A DNA stretch of 46,481 bases. Origin: Candidatus Taylorbacteria bacterium RIFCSPHIGHO2_01_FULL_51_15 (GTDB lineage Bacteria > Patescibacteriota > Minisyncoccia > Phycocordibacterales > UBA10002). The stretch is taken from assembly GCA_001820935.1 (NCBI GenBank), contig MHRI01000003.1:3903-50383 (forward strand), written 5' to 3'. The position numbers and the translations under genes were made by a program. How positions within the stretch are numbered: the first letter of the stretch is position 1; every line of letters starts with the position of its first letter. Of the stretch, positions 27,144 through 36,165 are shown in pieces. The notes beneath the pieces were generated by a model. The model saw nothing but the letters and a program-made list of their open reading frames with translations, ran no database searches and was not told the DNA's origin.

Positions 27144-27893
27144 ATGAAAACGGTACTTGTCGGCGTGCTGAAATCGCGGGCTGATCTTACCATCCTCCTC
27201 AAAGAAAAATGGTATCGGATTCCACTCCGGTTTTTGCCGAAGCGACTCTTTACGCACATCGCGTTTTATCAGCCGCTCTCGCTCGGGAGGAAGGGAAAGC
27301 GGATCGAATACTACGCCCGCGTCGCAAAGAGAGAAATAAAAAAGCGCATCGAACTTCTTCCAAGAGAGTCTCTGCACCTTCGCGCCTACCACGACTATCT
27401 CAAATGTTCGTTTCGAAAAGTGGAAAAGCTCGAAAGGCCGATTCGCAATACCATCCCGCGCCGCGTCTCTTTCGGCTTTACCGACCTTAAGACGCTTCGA
27501 TCCGCGAAGGACATCTTAGAGCTCTACCACGTCGCGCCGACCGAACAAATTATCGAACAGGAATTACAACGTCGGAATATCTCGGTAACTTCGCAGTATC
27601 GGCTCTCTCTTAATTCCTCCTTTCCTAAAGGAGGTGGCGAATCTTCGAGCCGGAGGATTTTCCGCCTTGACCTGGCTGTTTTCTGCAAAAACGGCAACCT
27701 CGCCATCGAGTGCGACAACCGCAAAGCCCATGCGTCGAAGCGCCAGAAGCTCTGGGATACGCAAAAAGATACTGCGCTCAAAAGAAGCGGTTGGCGGGTC
27801 ATTCGTCTTACCGAAAGAGATATTCTCGAGGATCTTGATACCTGTATCTCCCGTATTCGCACGCACATCAGATCCTTCGGTGGCACCTCTTGA
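27144..27893 (+). CDS. DUF559-like PD-(D/E)XK endonuclease-domain protein carrying an in-frame repeat insertion
   Basis: FRLDLAVFCKNGNLAIECDNRKAHASKRQKLWDTQKDTALKRSGWRVIRLTERDI; NSSFPKGGGESSSRR encoded by repeat DNA. Confidence 0.78.
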   Translation: MKTVLVGVLKSRADLTILLKEKWYRIPLRFLPKRLFTHIAFYQPLSLGRKGKRIEYYARVAKREIKKRIELLPRESLHLRAYHDYLKCSFRKVEKLERPIRNTIPRRVSFGFTDLKTLRSAKDILELYHVAPTEQIIEQELQRRNISVTSQYRLSLNSSFPKGGGESSSRRIFRLDLAVFCKNGNLAIECDNRKAHASKRQKLWDTQKDTALKRSGWRVIRLTERDILEDLDTCISRIRTHIRSFGGTS

Positions 27894-28028
27894 TAGCCAC
27901 TCTCTTTCTTTTCGTTTGCTTATCTATGTTCTAATTCGCGCGAATAAGCAAATAGACGCAGTGGGCACATTTGTGAGGTTTTTGCATGTCGTTACACATA
28001 ATTTCATCTCCGTATTATACTCTTTCGT

Positions 28029-29822
28029 ATGACCCAGGAAGAAGCCCTGAACATCCTTAAAACCGGAGCCAATGTATTTTTAACGGGGGAGCCGGGAAGC
28101 GGCAAGACGCATACTGTGAATACGTACGTCTCCTACCTCCACTCCTGCGGCGTGGAGCCTTCAATCACTGCCTCGACGGGTATTGCCTCGACACATATCG
28201 GTGGGATGACCATCCACTCCTGGTGCGGCCTCGGCGTACGTTCGCAGCTCTCACCTTATGACCTCGATACGATCGCAGGGAGCCGCAAAGTGATGGAGCG
28301 GATTGGGAATGCACGCGTACTCATCATTGATGAAGTCTCGATGCTTTCGGCCACGATACTCGCGATGACCGACGCCGTGTGCCGCGAGGTGCGTAAGGGA
28401 CTCCCTCGCGGAGAAGATCCGTTTGGTGGACTCCAAGTCATCTTTGTCGGTGATTTTTTTCAGCTTCCGCCGATACATCATCACGATGCAGACGCAAGTC
28501 AGCGCAAATTTACCCCGCGGGCGAAGCCCTCTACGGAGTTCGCCTTTACCGCTTCTTCGTGGCGGAAGGCGAATCCACTTGTCTGCTATCTTTCAGAACA
28601 GCATCGGCAGGAGGATGAAGCATTTCTTGAATTTTTAGGTGCTATCCGTCGCGGCAACGTGGCTGAGCGACACAAGGCACTGCTTCGCACGCGCTACCAC
28701 AAAATTCCTGAGGCCGGAGTCACGGAGCTCTATTCGCACAACGCAAACGTGGACCATGTTAACACGCTGGAACTCTCTAAGCTTCCAGGTCAGCCTAAGG
28801 CGTTTGTAATGACGGGTCACGGCGGAGATTCACTTGTGGTGTCACTGAAGCGAGGGTGCCTTTCTCCTGAAGTCCTCTCACTCAAAGTGGGTGCGCGGGT
28901 CATGTTTACGAAAAATGATGTCTCGGGGCGGTTCGTGAATGGCACGACAGGATTTATCACGGAATTTTCCAAGGACACCCCAGGATCGGAGGGAGACTTA
29001 GTACGGGACGCAGCGGGTTACCCTATAGTCAAAACGGACAGTGGACAGAGGATCCTCGCCGAGCCGCTCGAATGGCACATACAGGACGGAGGGCGGATTC
29101 TCGCGCGCATCACTCAAATTCCGCTTCGGCTCGCGTGGGCGATCACGGTGCACAAGAGTCAGGGAATGTCGCTTGACGCCGCGCACATGGATCTCTCATC
29201 CGCGTTCGAGTACGGTCAAGGATACGTCGCCCTCTCGCGGGTCCGAACTCTGAAGGGACTCTCTCTTGCGGGTCTTAATGCCCGCGCGCTCGAGGTGCAC
29301 CCGGAAATCAAAGATAAAGACAGAGATTTTAGAGCCGAGTCGGAGATGGTGCGCGAAAAGTTTCGGGGGTTGGATACATCCGAACTTCGGCAGATGCACG
29401 GGAACTTTATCCGTGCGATTGGCGGCAAGGTCGGATCGGGTCGCGCCTCCCATCGAAGAAAGGAAAAGACTGACACGCTCGAAGTGACGAAGACACTTAT
29501 CCTCGAGAAACGATCATTACACTCTGTCGCTAAGGAGCGTGGCGTCACTTTGGGCACCATTGTGCGCCACCTCGAACAGCTAAAAGAGAAGGGACGCATT
29601 GTCCCGGAGCGCGACCTGATGCATCTTTCACCCGATCCCGATCGCCTCGCCCTCATGGAGAAAGCGTTCCGTACGCTCCTCTCGCGCATTTCGAGAGAGG
29701 GAGAGGGCGACCTTCGCGACGCCTCCGGTCTTATCAAACTCTCGCCCGTTCGCGCGCTTCTCGACGATTCCTTTTCGTTCGAGGAACTGCGCCTCGCCCG
29801 CCTTTTCCTGCCGGCGTTTTGA
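28029..29822 (+). CDS. PIF1-like superfamily I helicase with C-terminal helix-turn-helix
   Basis: NVFLTGEPGSGKTHTVN, STGIASTHIGGMTIHSW, VLIIDEVSM, VIFVGDFFQLPP, AITVHKSQGMSLD, YVALSRV; C-terminal SVAKERGVTLGTIVRHLEQL. Confidence 0.92.
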   Translation: MTQEEALNILKTGANVFLTGEPGSGKTHTVNTYVSYLHSCGVEPSITASTGIASTHIGGMTIHSWCGLGVRSQLSPYDLDTIAGSRKVMERIGNARVLIIDEVSMLSATILAMTDAVCREVRKGLPRGEDPFGGLQVIFVGDFFQLPPIHHHDADASQRKFTPRAKPSTEFAFTASSWRKANPLVCYLSEQHRQEDEAFLEFLGAIRRGNVAERHKALLRTRYHKIPEAGVTELYSHNANVDHVNTLELSKLPGQPKAFVMTGHGGDSLVVSLKRGCLSPEVLSLKVGARVMFTKNDVSGRFVNGTTGFITEFSKDTPGSEGDLVRDAAGYPIVKTDSGQRILAEPLEWHIQDGGRILARITQIPLRLAWAITVHKSQGMSLDAAHMDLSSAFEYGQGYVALSRVRTLKGLSLAGLNARALEVHPEIKDKDRDFRAESEMVREKFRGLDTSELRQMHGNFIRAIGGKVGSGRASHRRKEKTDTLEVTKTLILEKRSLHSVAKERGVTLGTIVRHLEQLKEKGRIVPERDLMHLSPDPDRLALMEKAFRTLLSRISREGEGDLRDASGLIKLSPVRALLDDSFSFEELRLARLFLPAF

Positions 29823-29860
29823 AATGAGTTCTTGATAATTTTTTTAGATTTTTACCTTTA

Positions 29861-30421
29861 ATGGAAAAAACGATTACGCTCGAGAAGAAAACGGTACGCT
29901 ATACGCTTTTGACAAGTAGGAGAGCGAAGCATTTGCGGCTTTCTATCGCGCGCGGAGGCATCTTTACGGTTACGACTCCGCTAAAGATACCGCAAGGCGT
30001 TGTTGAAGCCTTCATAGTGCGAAAATCGGCATGGGTGCTCCGCAATCTTTCGGAGTTCGGGAGATTGCGACGCCTCCGAAAAGTTCCCTCTCGGGGGAGG
30101 CGCGCTCTCTTACTTAGGGAGAGCACCCGAGCGCTCGTACATGAGCGGCTCGCGCGTTTCAATGCCTTCTATCAGTGTCGCTGGGGGCGCGTTTCGGTTC
30201 GCAATCAAAAGCGCCGGTGGGGAAGTTGTTCGCGAAAAGGTAATTTGAACTTTAACTATCGGATAGCGCTTCTGCCTTCGCACCTCGCCGATTACATCAT
30301 CGTGCATGAACTCTGCCATTTACGGGAGCTCAATCATTCCTCGCGGTTCTGGGATCTCGTCGCGAAGACGTTGCCCAATCACCGCGATCTTAAAAGAGAG
30401 CTACGCGAATTTTGTGTCTAA
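29861..30421 (+). CDS. YgjP-like (DUF45) metallopeptidase
   Basis: RWGSCSRKGNLNFNYRIALLPSHLADYIIVHELCHLRELNHSSRFW. Confidence 0.92.
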   Translation: MEKTITLEKKTVRYTLLTSRRAKHLRLSIARGGIFTVTTPLKIPQGVVEAFIVRKSAWVLRNLSEFGRLRRLRKVPSRGRRALLLRESTRALVHERLARFNAFYQCRWGRVSVRNQKRRWGSCSRKGNLNFNYRIALLPSHLADYIIVHELCHLRELNHSSRFWDLVAKTLPNHRDLKRELREFCV

Positions 30422-30432
30422 GAGTGAACCTT

Positions 30433-30592
30433 GTAACTCTCCAACCTCTTATTCTCCCTTTCCTAAAGGGAGTGGCCGTAGGCCGAGGGATTTTTAAAAT
30501 CCTCCGTCCTCGCGGACTCGGCCACCTCCTTTATCCGCCAGCTGGCGGAAAGGAGGAATTCAGACCATTCCTCGGGAGGTGTGGAGAGTTAC
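30433..30592. repeat. MITE-like palindromic element (160 bp) with terminal inverted repeats
   Basis: GTAACTCTCCAACCTC ... GGAGGTGTGGAGAGTTAC; internal CTCCCTTTCCTAAAGGGAG and CCTCCTTT..AAAGGAGG palindromes. Confidence 0.85.
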
Positions 30593-30608
30593 CGAGCCTC
30601 GCTCATCC

Positions 30609-30645
30609 AAAAAAAAGACGCGAGGTCGCCTCGACCTCGCGTTTT
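30609..30645 (-). terminator. Strong hairpin terminator, stronger for minus strand
   Basis: AAAAAAAAG-ACGCGAGGTCG-cct-CGACCTCGCGT-TTT. Confidence 0.75.
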
Positions 30646-30940
30646 CCCTGCTTCATCGGTTACGGACCGCCTTCTTTTGAAGCACGCCGCGGGATTTTCG
30701 CTCGCTGACTCCCTGCCGCGGCGCCTCCCGGCTGCGTTGGAGGGTAGGTGTCACGCGATCGCCATACGGAGTGATTCTGCGCCGATCGGAGCACGAGGCG
30801 ATCCGCGGTTGCCAGTTTGAGCCTGTGGTATCGAGGAACAATAGGTGTATTCATCAGTGCCAGTGAATCATCCCGATAACCCGAAGTCAATATTTCGTCG
30901 TATTTACTACGAGGGACGGTAACAGTGGTACAATGAGGAG

Positions 30941-31807
30941 ATGGGAATTCCCGTCAAAAAATTGAAGAGCGGATTTGCACTTCCGGAACTTGGTTTAGGC
31001 ACCTGGGGGATGGGTGGACGTCACGAACCCGATAGCAGTAATGATGAGGCGGAAATCACGGCGATTAAAGCCGCGATCGACGCGGGACTGACTCACATTG
31101 ATACGGCGGAAGTCTACGGCGTCGGACACTCCGAGGAGCTTATCGGCGAAGCGATCAAGGGAGTGAACCGTAGTAAACTCTTTCTCACATCAAAAGTGGC
31201 GAAGGAGAACCATACTTGCGACGGTATCTTGGAGTCCTGCAAAAAGAGTTTGAAACGCCTTGGCACCAGCTATCTCGATCTCTATCTTCTGCATCATTTC
31301 AGTTCGGAGTGTCCCTTGGATGAAGCGATACAGGCACTCGACATGCTTGTAGATCAGAAACTAGTGAGACACATCGGTGTGTCGAACTTTACCAAAGAAC
31401 ATCTGAAAGAGGCGCAAAAATACGCCAAGCACCAAATCGTCTGCAATCAGGTGTACTACAATCTTCAAGCCCGCGAGCCGGAGTCGAGCAGACTTCTCGA
31501 GTACTGCAAAAAGCACGACGTGCTGCTCGTCGCCTACCGGCCGGTGGAGAAGGGGAAACTTTTAGAGGAAGTTCCTCCTCTCATGGAAGAGATGTGCGTG
31601 AAATATCAAAAAACGCCCGCCCAGATCGCTATAAGTTGGCTCATCTCTCAAGAGAATGTGGTAACGCTGGTCAAGACGAGCAATCCTGCGCACCTTAAAG
31701 AAAATGTGGGCGCCACAGGTTGGTACATGACCAAGGGTGACGTGGAAATTTTGCGCCGCGAGTATCCGGGCCAGGCGGCAGTGCCGGAGCAGAATCGACT
31801 AGGATAA
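30941..31807 (+). CDS. Aldo/keto reductase
   Basis: GLGTWGMGG, GLTHIDTAEVYGVGHSEELIGEAI, LDLYLLHH, IGVSNF. Confidence 0.94.
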   Translation: MGIPVKKLKSGFALPELGLGTWGMGGRHEPDSSNDEAEITAIKAAIDAGLTHIDTAEVYGVGHSEELIGEAIKGVNRSKLFLTSKVAKENHTCDGILESCKKSLKRLGTSYLDLYLLHHFSSECPLDEAIQALDMLVDQKLVRHIGVSNFTKEHLKEAQKYAKHQIVCNQVYYNLQAREPESSRLLEYCKKHDVLLVAYRPVEKGKLLEEVPPLMEEMCVKYQKTPAQIAISWLISQENVVTLVKTSNPAHLKENVGATGWYMTKGDVEILRREYPGQAAVPEQNRLG

Positions 31808-31855
31808 GAAAAGCCACTCTCGCGAGTGGCTCGTAGTCTTGTGGCTCATCAAGGC

Positions 31856-32647
31856 TTAGTTCCGTAGCGCTGGAGGTAACTTCACCTCATACGCTAAGCT
31901 GACATTCTTGAAGGACGCCGGAATGGGGAGCACTTCCCGTAAAGCCGATGTTGCTTTCACTGAACATGAAATGACGAAAATCTTCCCCCCGTCGGCGAAT
32001 GCTCCAAGCCCGCTGTCTCCACCTCTGCTGTCGTACAGAAGTAGGGATGATCGAACTCCGCTGCTTTCTCGTACCTCGCCGAGGATTGGTATGTTCTCTC
32101 CGCTTACGACGGAGCGGAGCACGTTTCCCTCTGTATTCGGCCAAAATGTGGTTTTCTTATTTTGAATGAAGGAGCGGTTGCAGATGCCATGAATAAGGGC
32201 ACTTTCTCCCGGAGTACACCAAACCACATCAATTGACAGGGATCCAAAGACGCGGAAGTCATCAACTCTTTCGATGGGGATCCATACTGCAGCTCTTTGC
32301 TGAAGCGGTTTGTAAAAGCCGCGTCCGCGTGTGATCGATGTGGGAAAAAGGTGCTCGCTTGTAATGATGCCTTTAACGCTCCCTCTCGCATCAAGGACGA
32401 TCGTTCCCGTTCCCATTGTCTTTCGTTTCGACTGTTCGTCGACGAAGGCAACTGCCGCGGGCCGCAGGGTCATTGAGCCGTTCGTTTCGCGCACTTTACG
32501 CAGAATGTGCGGATACACCTCAAGATCAACTGCTCCCGTTTTCTTACTCGCAAGGCCTGAAATGACAAGGAGGAGCGTAGAAGCAAGGATACTTAGCGCA
32601 ATAAGGAGCCTTACCCTCACCGGTAACTCACGGAGTAGATTTTTCAT
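31856..32647 (-). CDS. Membrane-anchored trypsin-like serine-protease-fold protein
   Basis: N-terminal TM; GTGTIVLDARGSVKGIITSEHLF, LSIDVVWC, SRGGDSGLGAF (GDSG); start at ATG 32647. Confidence 0.6.
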   Translation of the reverse strand: MKNLLRELPVRVRLLIALSILASTLLLVISGLASKKTGAVDLEVYPHILRKVRETNGSMTLRPAAVAFVDEQSKRKTMGTGTIVLDARGSVKGIITSEHLFPTSITRGRGFYKPLQQRAAVWIPIERVDDFRVFGSLSIDVVWCTPGESALIHGICNRSFIQNKKTTFWPNTEGNVLRSVVSGENIPILGEVRESSGVRSSLLLYDSRGGDSGLGAFADGGKIFVISCSVKATSALREVLPIPASFKNVSLAYEVKLPPALRN

Positions 32648-32802
32648 AGTTTCAAAGGATCGTTCGATCTTCTTTTTACCGTTAAAGTGACTTTCTGTCA
32701 ATCCTCCGAACCTGAATTCGCATTCTAAAAGCAACAGGGTTTGCAGGCTAATCGCAGAATGGTTCCGCGGAGAGAGAGAAAAAAAGGCAAGGAAGAAAGT
32801 GA

Positions 32803-32838
32803 TTTAGCATGTAAGCACGGCCGTGCTTACATGCTAAA
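32803..32838. repeat. 36-bp palindrome TTTAGCA-N22-TGCTAAA, copy 2 (perfect)
   Basis: TTTAGCATGTAAGCACGG|CCGTGCTTACATGCTAAA. Confidence 0.92.
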
Positions 32839-32936
32839 AGCGATTTTCGGAAGTGTGTTCTCTGAAATTCGAAGACTCTCACGGCGCAGTCCCTAGGCCC
32901 CTTCGCGGGAGCAGTGGGACATGCTAAAGTCTATGA

Positions 32937-33893
32937 ATGCTACTTGGCGGACACGTCTCCATAGCGGGTGGATACAAGGAAGCGCTCCCTCGCGCAAAGG
33001 CGCTGGGCGGAAACGCACTTCAGATGTTCTCGGGGAGCCCTCGCGGGTGGTATTTGCCGAAAGTAACCCCCGCGGAGGCAGAGGTGTATAAAAACATGGC
33101 ACGGGAACTTGGCATCACGGCCTCGTATTTTCACGCTTCATACCTCATCAATCTTGCCGACGATGGGCCAAATGGGAAGCGATCGGTTGAAGCGCTCATC
33201 GCCGAACTTACTGTTGCCTCGGCGCTTGGAGTTCGGGGAAGTATTATTCATCTCGGGTCCTTCAAAGAAGGAAGAGAGAAGGAATATCGAATATCGAATA
33301 TCGAATATCGAAAAAAGGCAGAAATAGGGAAACCTAAAATTCAAAACCTTTTTGAAGCAAAAGAAAAGACGGAAAATGAGAAGAACCAGCAGACATATAC
33401 AAAGCATGAAAGATATCCCCTGCTTATTTCGAATATCAAAGCGGTGCTTAAGCGATCTCCGGAAGACGTATACTTCGTTATAGAAGGCATGGGGACGCGC
33501 AAGATCGGACGTTCACTTGAGGAAATCGCGAACATCGTGAAGGATGTGGGCGATACGAGGGTGCGCGTATGTCTCGATACCTGCCATTTGCACGCGGCTG
33601 GGTATGACCTCTCGACTTCTAAAAAACTTAACGATTTTCTGCATGAGTTTGATTCGCAGATCGGGCTTAAGCGGCTGGAGTGCTTCCACCTCAATGACAG
33701 CCGTGACGAATTTGGCTCTCTTCGAGATCGGCACGAAAACATCGGGGAAGGCAACGTGGGGAAACAGGTCTTCAAGCTTCTCCTCAACCATCCTAAACTC
33801 CGAGATCTTGCGTTCCTGCTCGAAGTTCCCGGTTTTGCCGATACGGGCCCAGACAAAGAAAATATGGATATCCTCAAGTCTCTTATCGCATAG
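32937..33893 (+). CDS. nfo: Endonuclease IV (AP endonuclease) with low-complexity in-frame insertion
   Basis: LLGGHVSIAGGYKEALPRAKALGGNALQMFSGSPRGW, VCLDTCHLHAAGYD, ECFHLNDSRDEFGSLRDRHENIGEG. Confidence 0.94.
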   Translation: MLLGGHVSIAGGYKEALPRAKALGGNALQMFSGSPRGWYLPKVTPAEAEVYKNMARELGITASYFHASYLINLADDGPNGKRSVEALIAELTVASALGVRGSIIHLGSFKEGREKEYRISNIEYRKKAEIGKPKIQNLFEAKEKTENEKNQQTYTKHERYPLLISNIKAVLKRSPEDVYFVIEGMGTRKIGRSLEEIANIVKDVGDTRVRVCLDTCHLHAAGYDLSTSKKLNDFLHEFDSQIGLKRLECFHLNDSRDEFGSLRDRHENIGEGNVGKQVFKLLLNHPKLRDLAFLLEVPGFADTGPDKENMDILKSLIA

Positions 33894-33905
33894 TATACTT
33901 TTCGA

Positions 33906-34718
33906 ATGGACACTATCACCGCGATACTCCTCGGCGTTGTCGAGGGCATCACCGAATTTTTGCCGGTCTCATCCACGGGACATCTTATTCTTGTCTCGGA
34001 TCTTCTTGGTTTAGAGCATACGGAATTTTTGAAGAGCTTCGAAATAGCAATTCAGCTCGGAGCGATTTTGGCGGTGGTGCTCTTGTACTTTAGAAAACTC
34101 TTTTTCGAAAGGGGAGTTCTCGCGCGCGTAGTTACAGCCTTCGCGCCTACCGCGATACTCGGGGGAATCCTTTACCCGGTCATCAAAACGTATCTCATCG
34201 GAAACAGCGGTGTGGTACTCATTGCGTTATTCCTCGGAGGTGTGTTTCTCATTTTCTTTGAGCGTTGGTATAAGAAGAAAAATCCCCTTTCCACAAATGG
34301 AGAGGAGGGGCAGGAAGGGGCGAAATTGGACTTCCCCTCGCTCCAGCGCATCACCTTCCGGCAAGCGTTCATTATCGGCCTCTGCCAATCGGTCTCGATG
34401 ATACCGGGCGTATCGCGCGCGGCGGCGACCATTATCGGCGGCCTCGCCCTCGGCCTTAGTCGGGAAGTCATCGTTGAATTTTCGTTTTTACTCGCGATAC
34501 CCACGATGGCGGCGGCGACCGGATTTGACTTACTGCGGAGTGTGGAATCGTTTTCAGGGAATGACTGGTCTCTCCTCGCCGCAGGTTTTCTCGCCGCCTT
34601 TGCATCCGCTCTCCTCGCGGTGAGGTTCCTTGTTTCATTTATCAAACGCCACACCTTCATCTCTTTTGGTTTTTATCGGATATTTGCCGCGCTGATTTTC
34701 TTTCTTATCTTGTTTTAG
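33906..34718 (+). CDS. uppP: Undecaprenyl-diphosphatase
   Basis: ILLGVVEGITEFLPVSSTGHLILVSDLLG; GLCQSVSMIPGVSRAAATIIGGL. Confidence 0.96.
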   Translation: MDTITAILLGVVEGITEFLPVSSTGHLILVSDLLGLEHTEFLKSFEIAIQLGAILAVVLLYFRKLFFERGVLARVVTAFAPTAILGGILYPVIKTYLIGNSGVVLIALFLGGVFLIFFERWYKKKNPLSTNGEEGQEGAKLDFPSLQRITFRQAFIIGLCQSVSMIPGVSRAAATIIGGLALGLSREVIVEFSFLLAIPTMAAATGFDLLRSVESFSGNDWSLLAAGFLAAFASALLAVRFLVSFIKRHTFISFGFYRIFAALIFFLILF

Positions 34719-34732
34719 GTATACTCCTTTGC

Positions 34733-35656
34733 ATGAGAAAAATCTGCATAGTAGGCCTGTTCCTTCTCGCTCTCCCCAGTCTCAGTTTTGCCGCGACGAA
34801 CTATGATCCACAGAGCGTCGGGGCGGGGAATCCCGAATTACACATCAAACCGGACGGCTCTGTGGTGCTAAGGAGCGCCCGTGTCGACCAGATAGCCGGC
34901 ACGACGTTGTACCTCGGGATTGTGTGGGGAGCGGTACCGATGCGCTTTACGATGAAAACCGATAGCCGTACGACGCTCACTAAGCGCTTTGGTGGAAGCG
35001 CGTTGATCCCGCAGATACGGATTGGCGACTATATCGATGTCGAAGGTGAATTTTTCGTCGGCTCCGACTTTTTCGGGGTGAACGCGCTTCGCGTGAAGGA
35101 CTGGTCGCTTCAGGAGGAAGCGGGAGCATTTTCCGGCGTCATTGCGGAAGTTCTTTCCGATGAGCGCTTTACACTCCTTACCCCTTCGAAACAGACTATC
35201 TCGGTCCGCCTCTCGACTACCTCCGCCGTCTCGATCAGCAAGGGAGCAGTCACTATTCCGTTTGGTCGTTTGCGAAAAGGCGATGCGATCCCCCTCATTT
35301 CTGGCGTCTATGACCACGCGCAAAACCGACTCACCGCCGATAAGATTCTGATCTATCAGGCAAAAAGCGAATTTACCCCTCGAAATTTCGAGGGAACATT
35401 AAAGCGTGTGGACGCTGGCGCCGCCCCCGAAGACACCTCTTCCGCCAAGCTGGTTGTGGCCGTCGGGGGAGTGGAGTATACGGTACTTGTTGGCCCCACG
35501 ACCGAGGTACTTTCCAAGAACAGGAAAAAGGTGGTTCTCGGACGGTTTGTCGTCGGCGACACTATTCGATTTTATGGGGCCGTTAAAGAGGAAGACAAGA
35601 TACTTCGCGATGAGCTCATCGTGGAAGCGAAGGTTATTCGGAATTTAAACCTCTAG
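34733..35656 (+). CDS. Secreted DUF5666-like protein
   Basis: Signal peptide MRKICIVGLFLLALPSLSFAA; repeated small beta units (GDYIDVEGEF...SGVIAEVLSDERFTL...). Confidence 0.6.
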   Translation: MRKICIVGLFLLALPSLSFAATNYDPQSVGAGNPELHIKPDGSVVLRSARVDQIAGTTLYLGIVWGAVPMRFTMKTDSRTTLTKRFGGSALIPQIRIGDYIDVEGEFFVGSDFFGVNALRVKDWSLQEEAGAFSGVIAEVLSDERFTLLTPSKQTISVRLSTTSAVSISKGAVTIPFGRLRKGDAIPLISGVYDHAQNRLTADKILIYQAKSEFTPRNFEGTLKRVDAGAAPEDTSSAKLVVAVGGVEYTVLVGPTTEVLSKNRKKVVLGRFVVGDTIRFYGAVKEEDKILRDELIVEAKVIRNLNL

Positions 35657-35755
35657 ATGCTATTGCTTCCCTCGCCCTTTCAGAGTACCTTTCTAGGTTA
35701 GGGCTTCACGAGTACATAAAAAAGGAGGGACGTCTCAACGGAAAAAGGGAGATGG

Positions 35756-35824
35756 CCTCTGGTCCACCTATCTTACATGTTCTCTGTGCATACGGAAACT
35801 GGAAGACTGGACCAGAGGTTTTTT
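35756..35824 (+). terminator. Large-loop terminator-type hairpin, possible end of a small ncRNA
   Basis: CCTCTGGTCC-N43-GGACCAGAGG-TTTTTT. Confidence 0.6.
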
Positions 35825-35832
35825 ATTGTCCC

Positions 35833-35980
35833 GTAACTCTCCGCACCCCTTATTCTCCCTTTCCTAAAGGGAGTGGGCGTAGGCCGAGGGATTTCTAAAA
35901 TCCTCCGGCCTCGCTGACTCGGCCACCTCCTTTTAAAAAGGAGGAATGAGAAGCATTCTTCGGGAGGTGTGGAGAGTGAC
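35833..35980. repeat. MITE-like palindromic element (148 bp) with terminal inverted repeats
   Basis: GTAACTCTCCGCACCCCTT ... GGGAGGTGTGGAGAGTGAC; same internal modules as 30433-30592. Confidence 0.85.
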
Positions 35981-36165
35981 CGCGTGCCCTCTTGCGAGGG
36001 CTCGACAACTCATGGTCTAACCGATTTTTCCACCAACGCACACTCTTGCAAAGCATATTTGGGTGATAGAATAGGCACTACGAATTACGTATTTTTACGA
36101 ATATACGAATCAATTGTCTTCGTTCGTATATTCATACTGATTCAGTGTTCGTAGTTCGTATTGCT

